A DNA stretch of 64,000 nt from Litorivicinus sp. (GCA_018401755.1 JAGYKJ010000005.1:434001-498000), one strand, 5' to 3'. Shown: positions 8,573 through 17,958, counted from the stretch's first letter. A program made the numbers and translations. The notes: generated from the sequence alone by a model not told the origin.

Positions 8573-9760
8573 TCATGGTGCGAGGCGCCAAAGATCACGC
8601 CGCATCGCGATGAGACCAAATAACGGTCCAATCAGTAACCACCACACGACCTCGACCGAGCCATCCTCCACCAACGCGGAGACCCAAAGAATCGATCCCA
8701 CTGAAATCGCGAACCCCAGGCTGTTTTGTACCGCAAGCGCACTACCCACGTCTTCCGGCGCACACGCTTTTGCAGAGAGTGCAGAAAACTGCGCCGAATC
8801 CGCAACAACAAAAAATCCCCAGATGACCAAAGCGGAGAGTGCGACGCTGGTACCGATACTTTGCACCCATGGATAGAGGAGGCAGACCGTCCCCGACGCA
8901 CATAGAGACGCCCATGCGAGACGTGCACTTCCCCATTGGCGACTCATCCAACCCGCCCAAATTGCACCTAGCGTGCCCACACCAATCACAAGAAAGGACA
9001 GGGCTGAGATCGCTCTCGGAGTGGCATCCGGCCCTAAGGCAGTCGCAACAAGCCAAGGGACGAGCATCCAAAATGCATACAGCTCCCACATATGCCCAAA
9101 ATATCCCAATGCCGCGCCACGATACGCGGGCAGCCGAAACGCCTGCAGAATGGCCCCCATCCTTAACGGCCCGGTCTTTGGAATGCCGTAGGGGCCCTCG
9201 CCAATTGCGGCAACGAGCGCAGCCGCCCCCAGGGCAAGGACAGACACAGCCCCAAGCACCCAGCGCCAGTCCCATCCACTCCCAAATGCAGCAAGACCAT
9301 GCGGTAGTGCAGTTCCAAGCGTCAGCATGCCAACCAATAGTCCAAGCGCAAATCCAGGCAGATCGTGCGACCAACTGACAATCAATTTCATACCCAGGGG
9401 ATAAATCCCTGCCAGACACAAACCGATCAAGAACCGAAGCAGTACTGCACTCTCTAGACTGTCGACAACGACGACGAATGCCGCATTCAGACACGCACCC
9501 AACAATGCTGCAATCGCCATCATGCGCGAGGCAGGAAAATGATCTGCCAGACCCGTGAATCCGAGGATTAAGGTGCCACTGATAAAACCAATCTGCACAG
9601 CCGCTGTGAGTGCGCCGAGATCAGAAGGGGCGAGACCGAGGTCAACGATCAGCACGTCCGCAACCGCATTGATGCTAAACCACAGCGTACATCCCAGTAA
9701 CTGGGCCATGATGATGCCTAGGATCGCAAGCTTTGGAGACAACTGAGGCCTTGTACTCAC
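8573..9760 (-). CDS. MFS transporter
   Basis: This 395-residue membrane protein has about 12 hydrophobic segments in two halves, the normal major facilitator layout. The loop 2-3 signature is degenerate (FTGLADHFPASRMM), while RFLIGLCLAGIYPLGMKLIV resembles helix 4-5 of the family. The start is GTG at 9760 with an AGGGG about eight bases upstream. It is transcribed away from the cupin gene across a short gap (9761-9830), suggesting a shared regulatory region. The transported compound cannot be inferred. Confidence 0.85.
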   Translation of the reverse strand: MSTRPQLSPKLAILGIIMAQLLGCTLWFSINAVADVLIVDLGLAPSDLGALTAAVQIGFISGTLILGFTGLADHFPASRMMAIAALLGACLNAAFVVVVDSLESAVLLRFLIGLCLAGIYPLGMKLIVSWSHDLPGFALGLLVGMLTLGTALPHGLAAFGSGWDWRWVLGAVSVLALGAAALVAAIGEGPYGIPKTGPLRMGAILQAFRLPAYRGAALGYFGHMWELYAFWMLVPWLVATALGPDATPRAISALSFLVIGVGTLGAIWAGWMSRQWGSARLAWASLCASGTVCLLYPWVQSIGTSVALSALVIWGFFVVADSAQFSALSAKACAPEDVGSALAVQNSLGFAISVGSILWVSALVEDGSVEVVWWLLIGPLFGLIAMRRDLWRLAP

Positions 9761-9830
9761 GTGATAACACCCCTAGTGTGGTGGCTCGTTAAGATCATGC
9801 ATGTCAGCTCCCAGCAAGGATGAGTCATCG

Positions 9831-10491
9831 ATGACGCCTGAACATTACAACATGGATTTTAGCCAACGCGTTGTGGTGACACCCAAGGACTACGGGTGGA
9901 TCGCGTCACCCTCGGCGACTGTCACACGAATGCCGCTTGAGCGTGCCGCCGCAGAATCAGGTCACACGACCTCACTGGTCACCTACGCAGCAGGCGCCTC
10001 CTTTGCACCGCACAGCCACCCCGGTGGCGAGGAGATTTTTGTCCTCGATGGGATTTTTGAGGATGAGTCTGGCTCGTATCCAGCTGGGACCTATCTCAGA
10101 AATCCCATCGGAACCTCGCATCGTCCAGGCAGCACAACCGGTTGCACCTTATTCGTCAAACTGGCGCAGCATGCCTTAGAGGATCAACAACACCTTGTGA
10201 TTGACACGCGATCGGCGGCCTTTGTTCCAGGCTATGGGGGTCTTCGTGTGCTACCACTGCATACGCATGGCTGTGTCTCCGACCGCACTGGTCTGGTGGC
10301 CCGCCGGTGAGCGCTTTGTCCCTCACACCCACGTCGGTGGTGAAGAAATTGTTGTGCTCTCCGGCACCTTCCAAGACGAGTACGGCACCTACCCTGCCGG
10401 AACCTGGATACGCAGTCCGCACCTGTCGAGACACCACCCCTGGGTCGATGAGGACACGCTCATTTACGTCAAAACAGGGCATCTCGGATGA
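9831..10491 (+). CDS. ChrR-like double-cupin protein (frameshifted near 10265-10300)
   Basis: Two tandem cupin repeats are visible in two frames. The first, from 9831 (MTPEHYNMDFSQ), has SFAPHSHPGGEEIFVLDGIF and ends with a stop near 10310 after VLPLHTHG. The second continues one base out of phase as WWPAGERFVPHTHVGGEEIV with YPAGTWIRSPH, ending at 10491. The pair of HxHxGGEE metal sites matches ChrR-type cupins, whose cupin domain binds zinc in anti-sigma factors or acts as a stand-alone acetylacetone-cleaving-like domain. The start at 9831 is preferred over 9801 because AAGGA lies ten bases before it. There is no N-terminal anti-sigma domain, so this is a stand-alone cupin. The break is a single insertion or a two-base deletion. 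Confidence 0.8.
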
Positions 10492-10560
10492 GCGACCCAT
10501 GGTCTCAGTGAATGGATGTTTAGACGCCGATAATCTTTAGTCTAGCGCACTCGCACGGTG

Positions 10561-10666
10561 TTAGCGTCAATCACCCGATCACGAGATTCGATTCGGTATT
10601 GCTGAGAAGGTGATTGATGAATAATTTAAAAATTGAATGCTGATTTAAATCGTGAATTGACGCTAA
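10561..10666. repeat. 11-bp perfect inverted repeat pair bounding a 106-bp AT-rich segment
   Basis: TTAGCGTCAAT at 10561-10571 is the exact reverse complement of ATTGACGCTAA at 10656-10666, and similarity extends a few bases inward. The right arm overlaps the stop of the exported-protein gene. The spacing of 84 bases is too long for a simple terminator. A miniature mobile element or a paired operator is possible; no target duplication is evident. Confidence 0.5.
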
Positions 10667-11481
10667 AAATAACTTCGTCGATCAGCAGACACATCAGACT
10701 CTGTTGTCTCTGGCGCAGACTCCGCAGCAGTGTCGACAGAGGTGTCTTCCGTTGAGCCAACACTCGCAGCAGGCGCGTCAACGCTGGCCGTCGATTCAGA
10801 GATCGCGCCAGTGGCATCATCCGATCCAGACTCAGACGAGTCGCCGCCAGCGAGACTGGGCCCACTGCGCCAATTTGGCGCGACAGGGCGAGACGGAGGG
10901 GGCAGATTGCCGCGGAGTTCAATGGCGGCCACCGTCTCCTCCAGCGAAGGACTGTCGGTCCGTCTCAACGCCTGTACGATCCGCACCCGCTCGCTAGGCT
11001 GCACTGGGGTGACGGTGATCTCCGACTCCTGATCCTGAACGATCAGTACTTGATTCGGAACGCCGGCCGAACGCAACATGGAAAAGACAAACTCCACAAA
11101 CCGAGTAGGGTCATCAACAGACATGACGCGCAGGCGGTTCACACCGGTACGCGGCGTCACCCGCAGTAATACATCTGGGACATACTGGCCCAAAGCTTCA
11201 CCATTGAAGGTCACTTGCAGAGCTGCAGAGCGACTCGAGAGACGCTGCCAGAGACTCTGGTCCGCACGATTGGTGTCGACCATGACGAGCAGCACGTCGC
11301 CCTGTGCGGCCTGTATCACGCGTAACGCCGCCGTCGGCTCGGTATACAGCGTCGGAAAGGCTGAGCGCGCCTGAGTGACCGATGCAACGGACCATAATAG
11401 TGCTCCCAGGCATAGGGTTAGCGCAGTAGACGCGTACCGAGTTACCCGCGGATCTGTGAGATATCGAAGTTGACCATGCAT
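10663..11481 (-). CDS. Exported protein of unknown function with Ser/Asp/Ala-rich tail
   Basis: The 272-residue product begins with a basic stretch and a hydrophobic segment (ALTLCLGALLWSVASVTQA, about residues 22-40), a likely signal peptide or anchor. Residues 41-190 look folded (beta-rich, e.g. VTPRTGVNRLRVMSVDD). The last ~75 residues are low complexity, rich in Ser, Asp, Glu, Ala and Thr (ASVGSTEDTSVDTAAESA), like an unstructured linker. I recognise no family. It lies convergent to the cupin gene and upstream in the same direction as nothing obvious. The ribosome-binding site before the ATG at 11481 is weak, so the start is uncertain. Confidence 0.6.
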   Translation of the reverse strand: MHGQLRYLTDPRVTRYASTALTLCLGALLWSVASVTQARSAFPTLYTEPTAALRVIQAAQGDVLLVMVDTNRADQSLWQRLSSRSAALQVTFNGEALGQYVPDVLLRVTPRTGVNRLRVMSVDDPTRFVEFVFSMLRSAGVPNQVLIVQDQESEITVTPVQPSERVRIVQALRRTDSPSLEETVAAIELRGNLPPPSRPVAPNWRSGPSLAGGDSSESGSDDATGAISESTASVDAPAASVGSTEDTSVDTAAESAPETTESDVSADRRSYF

Positions 11482-11617
11482 GATCTAAGAGTCGACCGGA
11501 TTCGTGAAAACATGAGTCTACGCGGAATCAAGGCATCCTGCGGCAACATTGTATCGGCTGGCGAATGGCACTCGATACGCTGGGGGCAGGCGTCACCTCC
11601 CGCCCCTATCCATCGCC

Positions 11618-13027
11618 TTACATTAGATCAAAATCAGGGGCATGGCATCGCAAGAATTGCCCACTGCCCTTCTCCACCAACAGGCGTCCATCGCGCTGCA
11701 CCACACGCCCCCGAATCACTGTTTCAGTCACGCGGCCGGTCACGGTGATGCCCTCATATGGGGTGTAGTCCACTGCATGATGCAAGTCTGCGTTCGCAAT
11801 CGTCCAGGTCGCATGGGGGTCCCAAATCGCGAAGTCAGCGTCTGCACCAATGGCAATCACCCCTTTTTGTGGAAACAACCCATATAAGCGGGCGGGATAG
11901 GTTGAGGTGAGGTTTACAAACCGTGCGAGCGAGAGTTGTCCTTGTGTCACACCGGCTGAGAACAGCAAAGGCAAGCGCGTTTCCAAGCCTGGGATCCCAT
12001 TCGGTATTTTTGAGAAGGACGCATTCTTGCCATGCAGCGCCTTGCCCTTTGGATCATCGAGGTTAAAGGGTGCATGGTCTGAGCTAAAGACCTGAAACGT
12101 CCCTGTCCGCAGGCCATTCCACACCACCTTCTGATTCGCTTGATCACGAGGTGGTGGTGAACAGATAAACTTGTGACCACATCCCTCAGGGTCATGCAAA
12201 TGATCGCTGGTTAAAAACACGTACTGGGGACAGGTTTCGGCAAAAATGTTCAGTCCGCGACGTCGAGCCCAATCGATTTGTTCAATCGCCTCAGCGCCCG
12301 ACACATGCACAATTAAAATAGGCACATCCACCAACTCTGAAAATGTAATCGCCCGATGCGTCGCCTCACGTTCCACGGCACTTGGACGGGCCTTGGCATG
12401 GTATTCCGGTGTCGTGTGCCCGGCGGATTCAAGAAGCTCCGTGAGCCAATCGATGCAATCGGCGTTTTCCGCATGCACCATGACGATCGCACCCGCAGAC
12501 TTGGCGACCATCAAGGTTTCCAGAATCTGCCGATCATTCAGCTTCATATCCTCATAGGTCATGTAGATCTTAAAGGAGGTATAGCCCTCAGCAATTGCAC
12601 GCGGTAACTCATCTTGGAGCACCGTGGGTGTAGGATCAGAGACGATTAAATGAAACGCATAATCCGCATAAGACTGCTGGCTCGCGCGTTGGTGATAGTC
12701 CTCAATGGCAGCCCAAACAGACTGCCCTTTGAATTGACAGGCAAACGGTATGACGGTCGTCGTACCACCACAGACCGCGGAACGCGTCCCGGTTTCAAAA
12801 TTATCCGCCATGACGGCGCCATCTGACATGGGTTGATCCAAATGACAGTGTGCATCCACCCCGCCAGGCAAAACCCAGCGGCCAGAGGCATCGATCTCCT
12901 CGTCGCCGGCATCCAAGTGTTCGCCCAACGCGACAATGCGTCCGTCACGAATACCAATGTCGCAGCGGACCAAGGCCTGCGAGACAAACACCTCACCACC
13001 CCGAATCACGCAATCAAAAGCTGCCAT
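11618..13027 (-). CDS. hydA: Dihydropyrimidinase / D-hydantoinase
   Basis: This 469-residue cyclic-amide hydrolase carries all the metal-site motifs of dihydropyrimidinases: DAHCHLDQPMSDG (HxH), the Lys that becomes carboxylated in YTSFKIYMTYEDM, MVHAENADC, LIVHVSGAEA and VFSSDHAPFNLDD. The family opens the ring of dihydropyrimidines or hydantoins in the cytoplasm. The ATG at 13027 is preferred over a TTG one codon earlier because GGAGG precedes it and it overlaps the racemase-like stop (TGATG). It shares an operon with an Asp/Glu-racemase-fold protein, another amidohydrolase and a TRAP transporter, fitting uptake and breakdown of a cyclic ureide or amide. Exact substrate is unknown. Confidence 0.92.
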   Translation of the reverse strand: MAAFDCVIRGGEVFVSQALVRCDIGIRDGRIVALGEHLDAGDEEIDASGRWVLPGGVDAHCHLDQPMSDGAVMADNFETGTRSAVCGGTTTVIPFACQFKGQSVWAAIEDYHQRASQQSYADYAFHLIVSDPTPTVLQDELPRAIAEGYTSFKIYMTYEDMKLNDRQILETLMVAKSAGAIVMVHAENADCIDWLTELLESAGHTTPEYHAKARPSAVEREATHRAITFSELVDVPILIVHVSGAEAIEQIDWARRRGLNIFAETCPQYVFLTSDHLHDPEGCGHKFICSPPPRDQANQKVVWNGLRTGTFQVFSSDHAPFNLDDPKGKALHGKNASFSKIPNGIPGLETRLPLLFSAGVTQGQLSLARFVNLTSTYPARLYGLFPQKGVIAIGADADFAIWDPHATWTIANADLHHAVDYTPYEGITVTGRVTETVIRGRVVQRDGRLLVEKGSGQFLRCHAPDFDLM

Positions 13028-13782
13028 CAACTGACCTCCCGTAATCGTCCGATCATCTGGCTGACCGACCCAGACAGCCCACTATGGGATTTCTCAGGCT
13101 GAGGCGCAAAAGCACCCACACGACGGACCAATGGGCCCATACCTGCCATAAATTCCGCCATCCGAACAGCTGAACGCACGCCATCGATCAGTGGTACTGG
13201 AATTTCCGAGACAATCTCGCGCGCCAGTCCTGCAAGCGGAGCCCCCGCCAGAATAATGCTGTCCGCGCCCAGATCGGTGACCGCGCGATGACACATCGCC
13301 AACAGTTGATCCAACTGCTCCTCACGGACGGTGGACACAGACCGAAAACGCTCCCCGAGCCCCGAATAGCCCAGATAGCGAGGACTGGGATCCATGGCTT
13401 CAATCACATCGCGGTACCAATACCCAATCCGCTCAGAGATCCCGACGACCGCATAGCGCCCACCTAACGCATGGGCCACTGTTACCGCTGCTTCAGTCAA
13501 CCCAATCACTGGAATCGGAGATGCCTGCTTTAATGCATCCAACCCCGGATCACCAAAGGCTGCTAACACGATCGCATCCGCATCAGGATGCACTGACGAC
13601 AACATTTCGAGTGCTGCATGGCCCGCAATGGTTGCCTCAACCAGCGTCTCGATGTATTCCACCCCAAAATCTGCCGTGCGGATTTGCAGTACCGTCTCTG
13701 GCTGCTTGGCTCGCATTGCTTCATCCAAAATAATCTCGGACACCGGTTTGGAAATATTCGGATTTAACAGGGCAATTCGCAT
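13027..13782 (-). CDS. Asp/Glu/hydantoin racemase superfamily protein lacking both usual cysteines
   Basis: The 251-residue protein has the superfamily frame: MRIALLNPNIS at the N-terminus, AIVLAAFGDPGLDALK mid-protein, and DSIILAGAPLAGLAREI near residue 180, matching hydantoin racemases (COG4126 type). In typical two-base racemases a Cys precedes the first FGDPG-type loop and a second Cys sits in the later loop. Here both places hold Ala/Gly, and the only Cys is in AMCHRAV, which is not a catalytic loop. It is therefore unlikely to work as a standard cysteine racemase. The gene sits between dihydropyrimidinase and amidohydrolase, so a role on the same compound is likely: a different racemase, isomerase or lyase, or a binding protein. 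Confidence 0.82.
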   Translation of the reverse strand: MRIALLNPNISKPVSEIILDEAMRAKQPETVLQIRTADFGVEYIETLVEATIAGHAALEMLSSVHPDADAIVLAAFGDPGLDALKQASPIPVIGLTEAAVTVAHALGGRYAVVGISERIGYWYRDVIEAMDPSPRYLGYSGLGERFRSVSTVREEQLDQLLAMCHRAVTDLGADSIILAGAPLAGLAREIVSEIPVPLIDGVRSAVRMAEFMAGMGPLVRRVGAFAPQPEKSHSGLSGSVSQMIGRLREVS

Positions 13783-13792
13783 TCACACATCC

Positions 13793-15130
13793 TCACATTT
13801 GATTTCTTGCGCGCGCCCAGAGTGCGTCGGCCGCAACACGTCCGTCTTGAAGAATCCGAGACGCATCCGCACAGACTAACTCCCCATCACGCACAACATC
13901 GATCCCATCGACTAGGACATGCGATACATCCCGACCAAGGCCGCAGTGAACCAATGCGCCGACGGGCTGGATTGCAGGCTGTAAATTCGGGACACGCAGA
14001 TCAATAGCCACGATGTCCGCCTGTTTACCCACCTCAAGGCTGCCCACACGATGATCCATCTGCAATGCACGGGCACCTGCAATGGTGGCCATCTCGAGCA
14101 CCCGCCAGGCATTCCATAGGCTGTCGATACACCCTGCTTGAATACGCCCCATGTTGAGCGCCCACCGCATCGCTTCGATCATATCTCCGTGCATGTTGTC
14201 GGTCGCAAGCGCTAATTGCACGCCGGCTGCCTCCATCGCCCGTGTCGGGGCAATACGACCACCGGTGGCGTTGCCCTTGGGGACATGCGCCAGATGAATG
14301 CGGGCACGCCCAATTCGAGCCAGATCCGCATCCGTCAGATACATCCCATGGGCTGCAATGAGCCGGTCTGACAGTAATCCAGTGGCATCCAATAGCTCCG
14401 CTGGCGTCATCCCATCGCGCGCCAACACTGTCTTATTTTCCGCTTCACTCTGCGACAGATGTGTACAGACGGGATAGCCGGTCTCTGCCTGCAAACGGGC
14501 AACGCCCTGTAACAGATCCTTGGAACACGTATCTGGAGCATGTGGATTAATCGTCACACCGAGACGTCCCGATGGATCTTGCCTGACCTGCTCAATAAGG
14601 CGGACCGCCTGATCCATGGTCTGGTGCCCGATGGCGCGATCATAGTGCCACTGACCCAAATGAACCTGCGAGAAATCCACATCATGAATACGGGAAGATC
14701 CCACCACGCGCATCCCAAGCTCAGCCATTGCCGGCATCACCGCGTGGGCATGCACGTAACTGTCATTGATCGTCGTCGATCCAAAACGCAAACACTCGTA
14801 GGCCCCGAGTCGAGACAGCGCGATCGCCTCGTCTTCACTGACGTCATGCCCGTGTGGAACGCCAGCCGTATAGGCGGGCGCAAAACCCATGTCTTCCGCT
14901 TCACCGCGAACCATCACCAAGGTGGTGTGCGTATGCACATTGACAAACCCTGGGATCACCAAACAGTGCGACCAATCGACCCAATCCTGATCTGGGTTGC
15001 GCTGGACCGCGCTGGTTTTCAGCACTTCCTGAATGACGCCGTTTTCCACAACCAACACGCAATCAGTGTGTAACACAAACGGACTGTGTCCAATGACCGC
15101 ATGACCACACTGAATCCATCGCTTGGTCAT
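13793..15130 (-). CDS. Amidohydrolase (TRZ/ATZ, SAH/MTA-deaminase-like)
   Basis: This 445-residue amidohydrolase has VNVHTHTTLVMVRG (HxH), VCTHLSQSEAENKTV, LIAAHGMYLTDADL and ALATDNMHGDMIEAM, the metal and substrate motifs of the chlorohydrolase/deaminase group. The composite beta domain is formed by the N-terminus and the last ~70 residues (GSLEVGKQADIVAIDL). These enzymes deaminate or dechlorinate heterocycles. It is a full-length gene located between the TRAP permease (3 bases upstream) and the racemase-like gene, within one operon. It is similar in type to the truncated amidohydrolase at the left edge, but the two are not close copies. Confidence 0.9.
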   Translation of the reverse strand: MTKRWIQCGHAVIGHSPFVLHTDCVLVVENGVIQEVLKTSAVQRNPDQDWVDWSHCLVIPGFVNVHTHTTLVMVRGEAEDMGFAPAYTAGVPHGHDVSEDEAIALSRLGAYECLRFGSTTINDSYVHAHAVMPAMAELGMRVVGSSRIHDVDFSQVHLGQWHYDRAIGHQTMDQAVRLIEQVRQDPSGRLGVTINPHAPDTCSKDLLQGVARLQAETGYPVCTHLSQSEAENKTVLARDGMTPAELLDATGLLSDRLIAAHGMYLTDADLARIGRARIHLAHVPKGNATGGRIAPTRAMEAAGVQLALATDNMHGDMIEAMRWALNMGRIQAGCIDSLWNAWRVLEMATIAGARALQMDHRVGSLEVGKQADIVAIDLRVPNLQPAIQPVGALVHCGLGRDVSHVLVDGIDVVRDGELVCADASRILQDGRVAADALWARARNQM

Positions 15131-15133
15131 CGC

Positions 15134-16414
15134 CTAGAACCCCATTTGCCGTGGTAACCAAGTCACTAAACTCGGAAAAATGACACACAGCACCAGGACT
15201 GCAAACTGGAAGGCAACATAGCCCCAAGACTCCGCAATAATGCGTTCGATCCGCTCACCTGTGACGCCACTCATGACAAAAAACAGCACACCCACTGGCG
15301 GCGTCATCATCCCAATGACCAGATTGAACATGAACAAAAAGCCAAACCACAGTGGATCCAACCCATAGGTCAAGGCAATTGGCGCAAAAATCGGCACCAG
15401 CATGATATAGGCGGCGTTGGATTCCAGCACCATGCCAACCAACACCAAAAGCACCATCACCAAGACTAAAAACACCATCGGATCTTGGGTAAATGCCTGA
15501 ATGAGTTGCGACAGCTTCATCGGAACCATATCGATGGTAAAGACGAACGTAATGGTGGCTGCAAAGGCGATCAACGCACCCACCATGGAAGCGGTGACCG
15601 CACTGCGAAATAGCACTCGGGGGAGATCCGAGAGGGTGATTTTGCGGGTCACGCCGAAGCCAATAATCAAGGCGTACATCACCGCGATCGCGGCACCTTC
15701 AGTGGCTGTAAAAACGCCACCCACAATGCCACCAACCACCACGATTGGCATGGAGATAATGAGACCTGCACGCTTGAAGTGATACCAGACATTGGGGAAG
15801 GACACCGGCTCCCCTGATAAGACATAGCCACGCTTCCAAGAGATATAGCTGGCAATCGCCATAAATCCCACCGTCAGAATTAAGCCAGGGATCAACCCGG
15901 CAATAAAAAGCGCCCCCACCGAGACAGAGCTACCTGCCATTAAGGCGTAGACGATCATTGCATTGGATGGGGGAATAATTGGACCAAGGTTCGCCGCAGC
16001 GGCAATGACCGCGCTGGAGTAGGCCTTGGGATAATGCTTTTGTAACGATGGAATCAACGCACTACCCAACGCACTGGCACAGGCCACCGCTGCGCCACTG
16101 ACGGCCGCTAAAATCATCCCTGACAGGATGGTGACGTGGGCTAAACCCCCGTGGACACGGCCCACAAGACTGTTCGAAAAGCTGACCAACCGCTCCATCA
16201 TCTCAGCCTTGACCATAATCTCGCCGGCTAGAATAAATAACGGGATCGCCATCAGCGGGAAGTTATCAACGGCATACATCATTCGTTGCGCCAGCACGAC
16301 CATCTCGAAGTCTGCCAGGACCAGAACGATTAAGGAGGCCATTCCCAAAGCGAAGGACAACGGCATTCCCATAAAAGCCAGGATAAAAAAACACACAATT
16401 GCAATGATGCTCAT
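15134..16414 (-). CDS. TRAP transporter large permease, DctM family
   Basis: This 426-residue permease starts MSIIAIVCFFILAFMGMP at 16414, where the ATG overlaps the small permease stop (ATGA). An upstream in-frame ATG at 16546 would add a hydrophilic tail lying inside the partner gene and is rejected. About 12 helices are visible, with typical signatures IPLFILAGEIM, SGAAVACASALGS, IIPPSNAMIVYALM and MMTPPVGVLFFVMSGV. It works with the DctQ and DctP genes just upstream. It is intact, unlike the first DctM in the window. Confidence 0.92.
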   Translation of the reverse strand: MSIIAIVCFFILAFMGMPLSFALGMASLIVLVLADFEMVVLAQRMMYAVDNFPLMAIPLFILAGEIMVKAEMMERLVSFSNSLVGRVHGGLAHVTILSGMILAAVSGAAVACASALGSALIPSLQKHYPKAYSSAVIAAAANLGPIIPPSNAMIVYALMAGSSVSVGALFIAGLIPGLILTVGFMAIASYISWKRGYVLSGEPVSFPNVWYHFKRAGLIISMPIVVVGGIVGGVFTATEGAAIAVMYALIIGFGVTRKITLSDLPRVLFRSAVTASMVGALIAFAATITFVFTIDMVPMKLSQLIQAFTQDPMVFLVLVMVLLVLVGMVLESNAAYIMLVPIFAPIALTYGLDPLWFGFLFMFNLVIGMMTPPVGVLFFVMSGVTGERIERIIAESWGYVAFQFAVLVLCVIFPSLVTWLPRQMGF

Positions 16415-16896
16415 AGCGACACCTTCCGAAGCGACGGATGGAGCCATTGCAAAATGAGGTGGAGTAGGCTGTGCACGGCACAGATTAAAATCGGAATGTA
16501 ATACACCGCAGCAGTCATGTTTAAGGTGGGCATCAACTCCACCCATTTATCCATCACCGCCAAGATCCCGGAATACAGGACAACAAGCATGAGAAGGATT
16601 GATAACGCACAGGTCACGCGGTAAAGCTGCGCTTGCCGCACTTCTGAACACTTCGTGACGAATAAATCGATTCCCACATGGACCGCATATTTGACGCCCT
16701 GGGGAATCGACAAGAAAATCACCCAGACAAAGAACAGACGCGATAACTCATCGGCTGAATCAATCGATGAGTTAAACACATACCGCGTGATCACCTGTGC
16801 AATGACGATCGCGGACATCCCCAACATGGTGACTGCGATTGCCCCGTAGGACAATCGGTCGATCCCTGCGGTGAGCTGTTCAAGTCTGGATACCAT
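16411..16896 (-). CDS. TRAP transporter small permease, DctQ family
   Basis: This 161-residue protein has four helices and the motif GVKYAVHVGIDLFV after helix 2, where most members have RREHI-VD; the basic pair is weaker here. Its length is normal for DctQ. It lies 14 bases after the binding-protein gene and overlaps the large permease start by four bases. Confidence 0.9.
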   Translation of the reverse strand: MVSRLEQLTAGIDRLSYGAIAVTMLGMSAIVIAQVITRYVFNSSIDSADELSRLFFVWVIFLSIPQGVKYAVHVGIDLFVTKCSEVRQAQLYRVTCALSILLMLVVLYSGILAVMDKWVELMPTLNMTAAVYYIPILICAVHSLLHLILQWLHPSLRKVSL

Positions 16897-16910
16897 TGTG
16901 CCCTCCCGGC

Positions 16911-17909
16911 TTACTTTGCAGCGGCCAGAACTTGATCAATAAGCGCAGGATCAACCCGCTTCTTGATCGTATCAACCACACCTTTGGTTTGCTCTCGAAG
17001 CGCAGCTCGGGTGGCCTCTGGGACCGGTGTGAACTGCATGCCTGCCGCGATCAGACCTTGACGATAACTCTCATCCAGAGATGCTGCCTCATTGCGTTGC
17101 CAAACCAAGGCGGCAGTCATCGCATCTTGCACAATTGTTTGGTGTTCCGCTGAGAGTCGATCAAATGCACGCTTATTTGCAGCCGCATTGATGAAGTCAA
17201 AGAAATGCCCTGAATCGCTCAGATACTTTTGCACCTCATTGAATTTACGCGTCGAAATAATGTTGTAAGGGTTTTCCTGCCCATCCAACACCCCTTGCTG
17301 AAGCGCCGAGTACAGCTCTTTGACATCCATTGCCACTGGGTTGGCCCCAACTGCTCGGAAGGTTTCCAGGTGCACTTCATTCGGCTGTAAACGCACTTTC
17401 AAGTTATTGAAATCGGCCAAGGACTGGATCGGCTGCCGATTGTTGGTGACATGACGGAAACCCAATTCACCGTACCCGAGGCTCTTCAGACCCTTGGCAG
17501 CCATCTTGTCATCCAAGATTTTGCCTACCGGGCCATCGATGACCTCGAAAGCCTTTTCGCGAGTCGCAAACAAAAAAGGCAGACTCACTGCTTCGTACTC
17601 TGGAACTGTCCGAGAGAAGTAGGCAATGGACGAGATGGCCGCAAAGATCGCTCCCGACCGAATCTGATCGGTGTTCTCGGTGGCTCCGCCGAGCTGCATG
17701 GCCGGAAACACATCCACAGTCAGTGCGCCGTTACTCTTCGACTCCACTTCCTTTTTGAAAATTTCCAACGCCTGACTGGCGGAATGATTGACTGGGAAAT
17801 TACTGGCAACGCGTAATGTCTCCGCCGAGGCGACACTTGCCAGTCCCGAGGAGAGTACAAGCGCCGTTGCGCTCAGTAACCCTTTCCAACTTTTAGTAGT
17901 GCATGACAT
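16911..17909 (-). CDS. TRAP transporter substrate-binding protein, DctP family
   Basis: This is a 332-residue periplasmic binding protein from the ATG at 17909 (MSCTTKSWKGLLSATALV), chosen because GGAGGA lies six bases upstream. A longer in-frame start at 18029 lacks such a site and would put 40 residues before the signal peptide. Signal cleavage is likely after ASVASA. The core shows NNLKVRLQPNEVHLETF with the conserved Arg and VGANPVAMDVKELYSALQQG followed by LDGQENPYNII, the classical DctP signature. It is the first gene of the minus-strand operon and faces the GntR regulator across a 241-base divergent region. Confidence 0.92.
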   Translation of the reverse strand: MSCTTKSWKGLLSATALVLSSGLASVASAETLRVASNFPVNHSASQALEIFKKEVESKSNGALTVDVFPAMQLGGATENTDQIRSGAIFAAISSIAYFSRTVPEYEAVSLPFLFATREKAFEVIDGPVGKILDDKMAAKGLKSLGYGELGFRHVTNNRQPIQSLADFNNLKVRLQPNEVHLETFRAVGANPVAMDVKELYSALQQGVLDGQENPYNIISTRKFNEVQKYLSDSGHFFDFINAAANKRAFDRLSAEHQTIVQDAMTAALVWQRNEAASLDESYRQGLIAAGMQFTPVPEATRAALREQTKGVVDTIKKRVDPALIDQVLAAAK

Positions 17910-17915
17910 GAGTAT

Positions 17916-17921
17916 TCCTCC
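17916..17921 (-). promoter_or_regulatory. Ribosome-binding site GGAGGA deciding the DctP start
   Basis: GGAGGA is six bases before the ATG at 17909. It sets the start there rather than at the upstream in-frame ATG at 18029. Confidence 0.7.
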
Positions 17922-17958
17922 ATTTGATTCACCCAATACGATGCTGGGGCTCTCAAAC

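Noticed and set aside
16415-16546. Upstream extension of the second DctM from the ATG at 16546
   Set aside because: The added residues are hydrophilic and lie within the DctQ gene; the ATGA-coupled ATG at 16414 fits the family.
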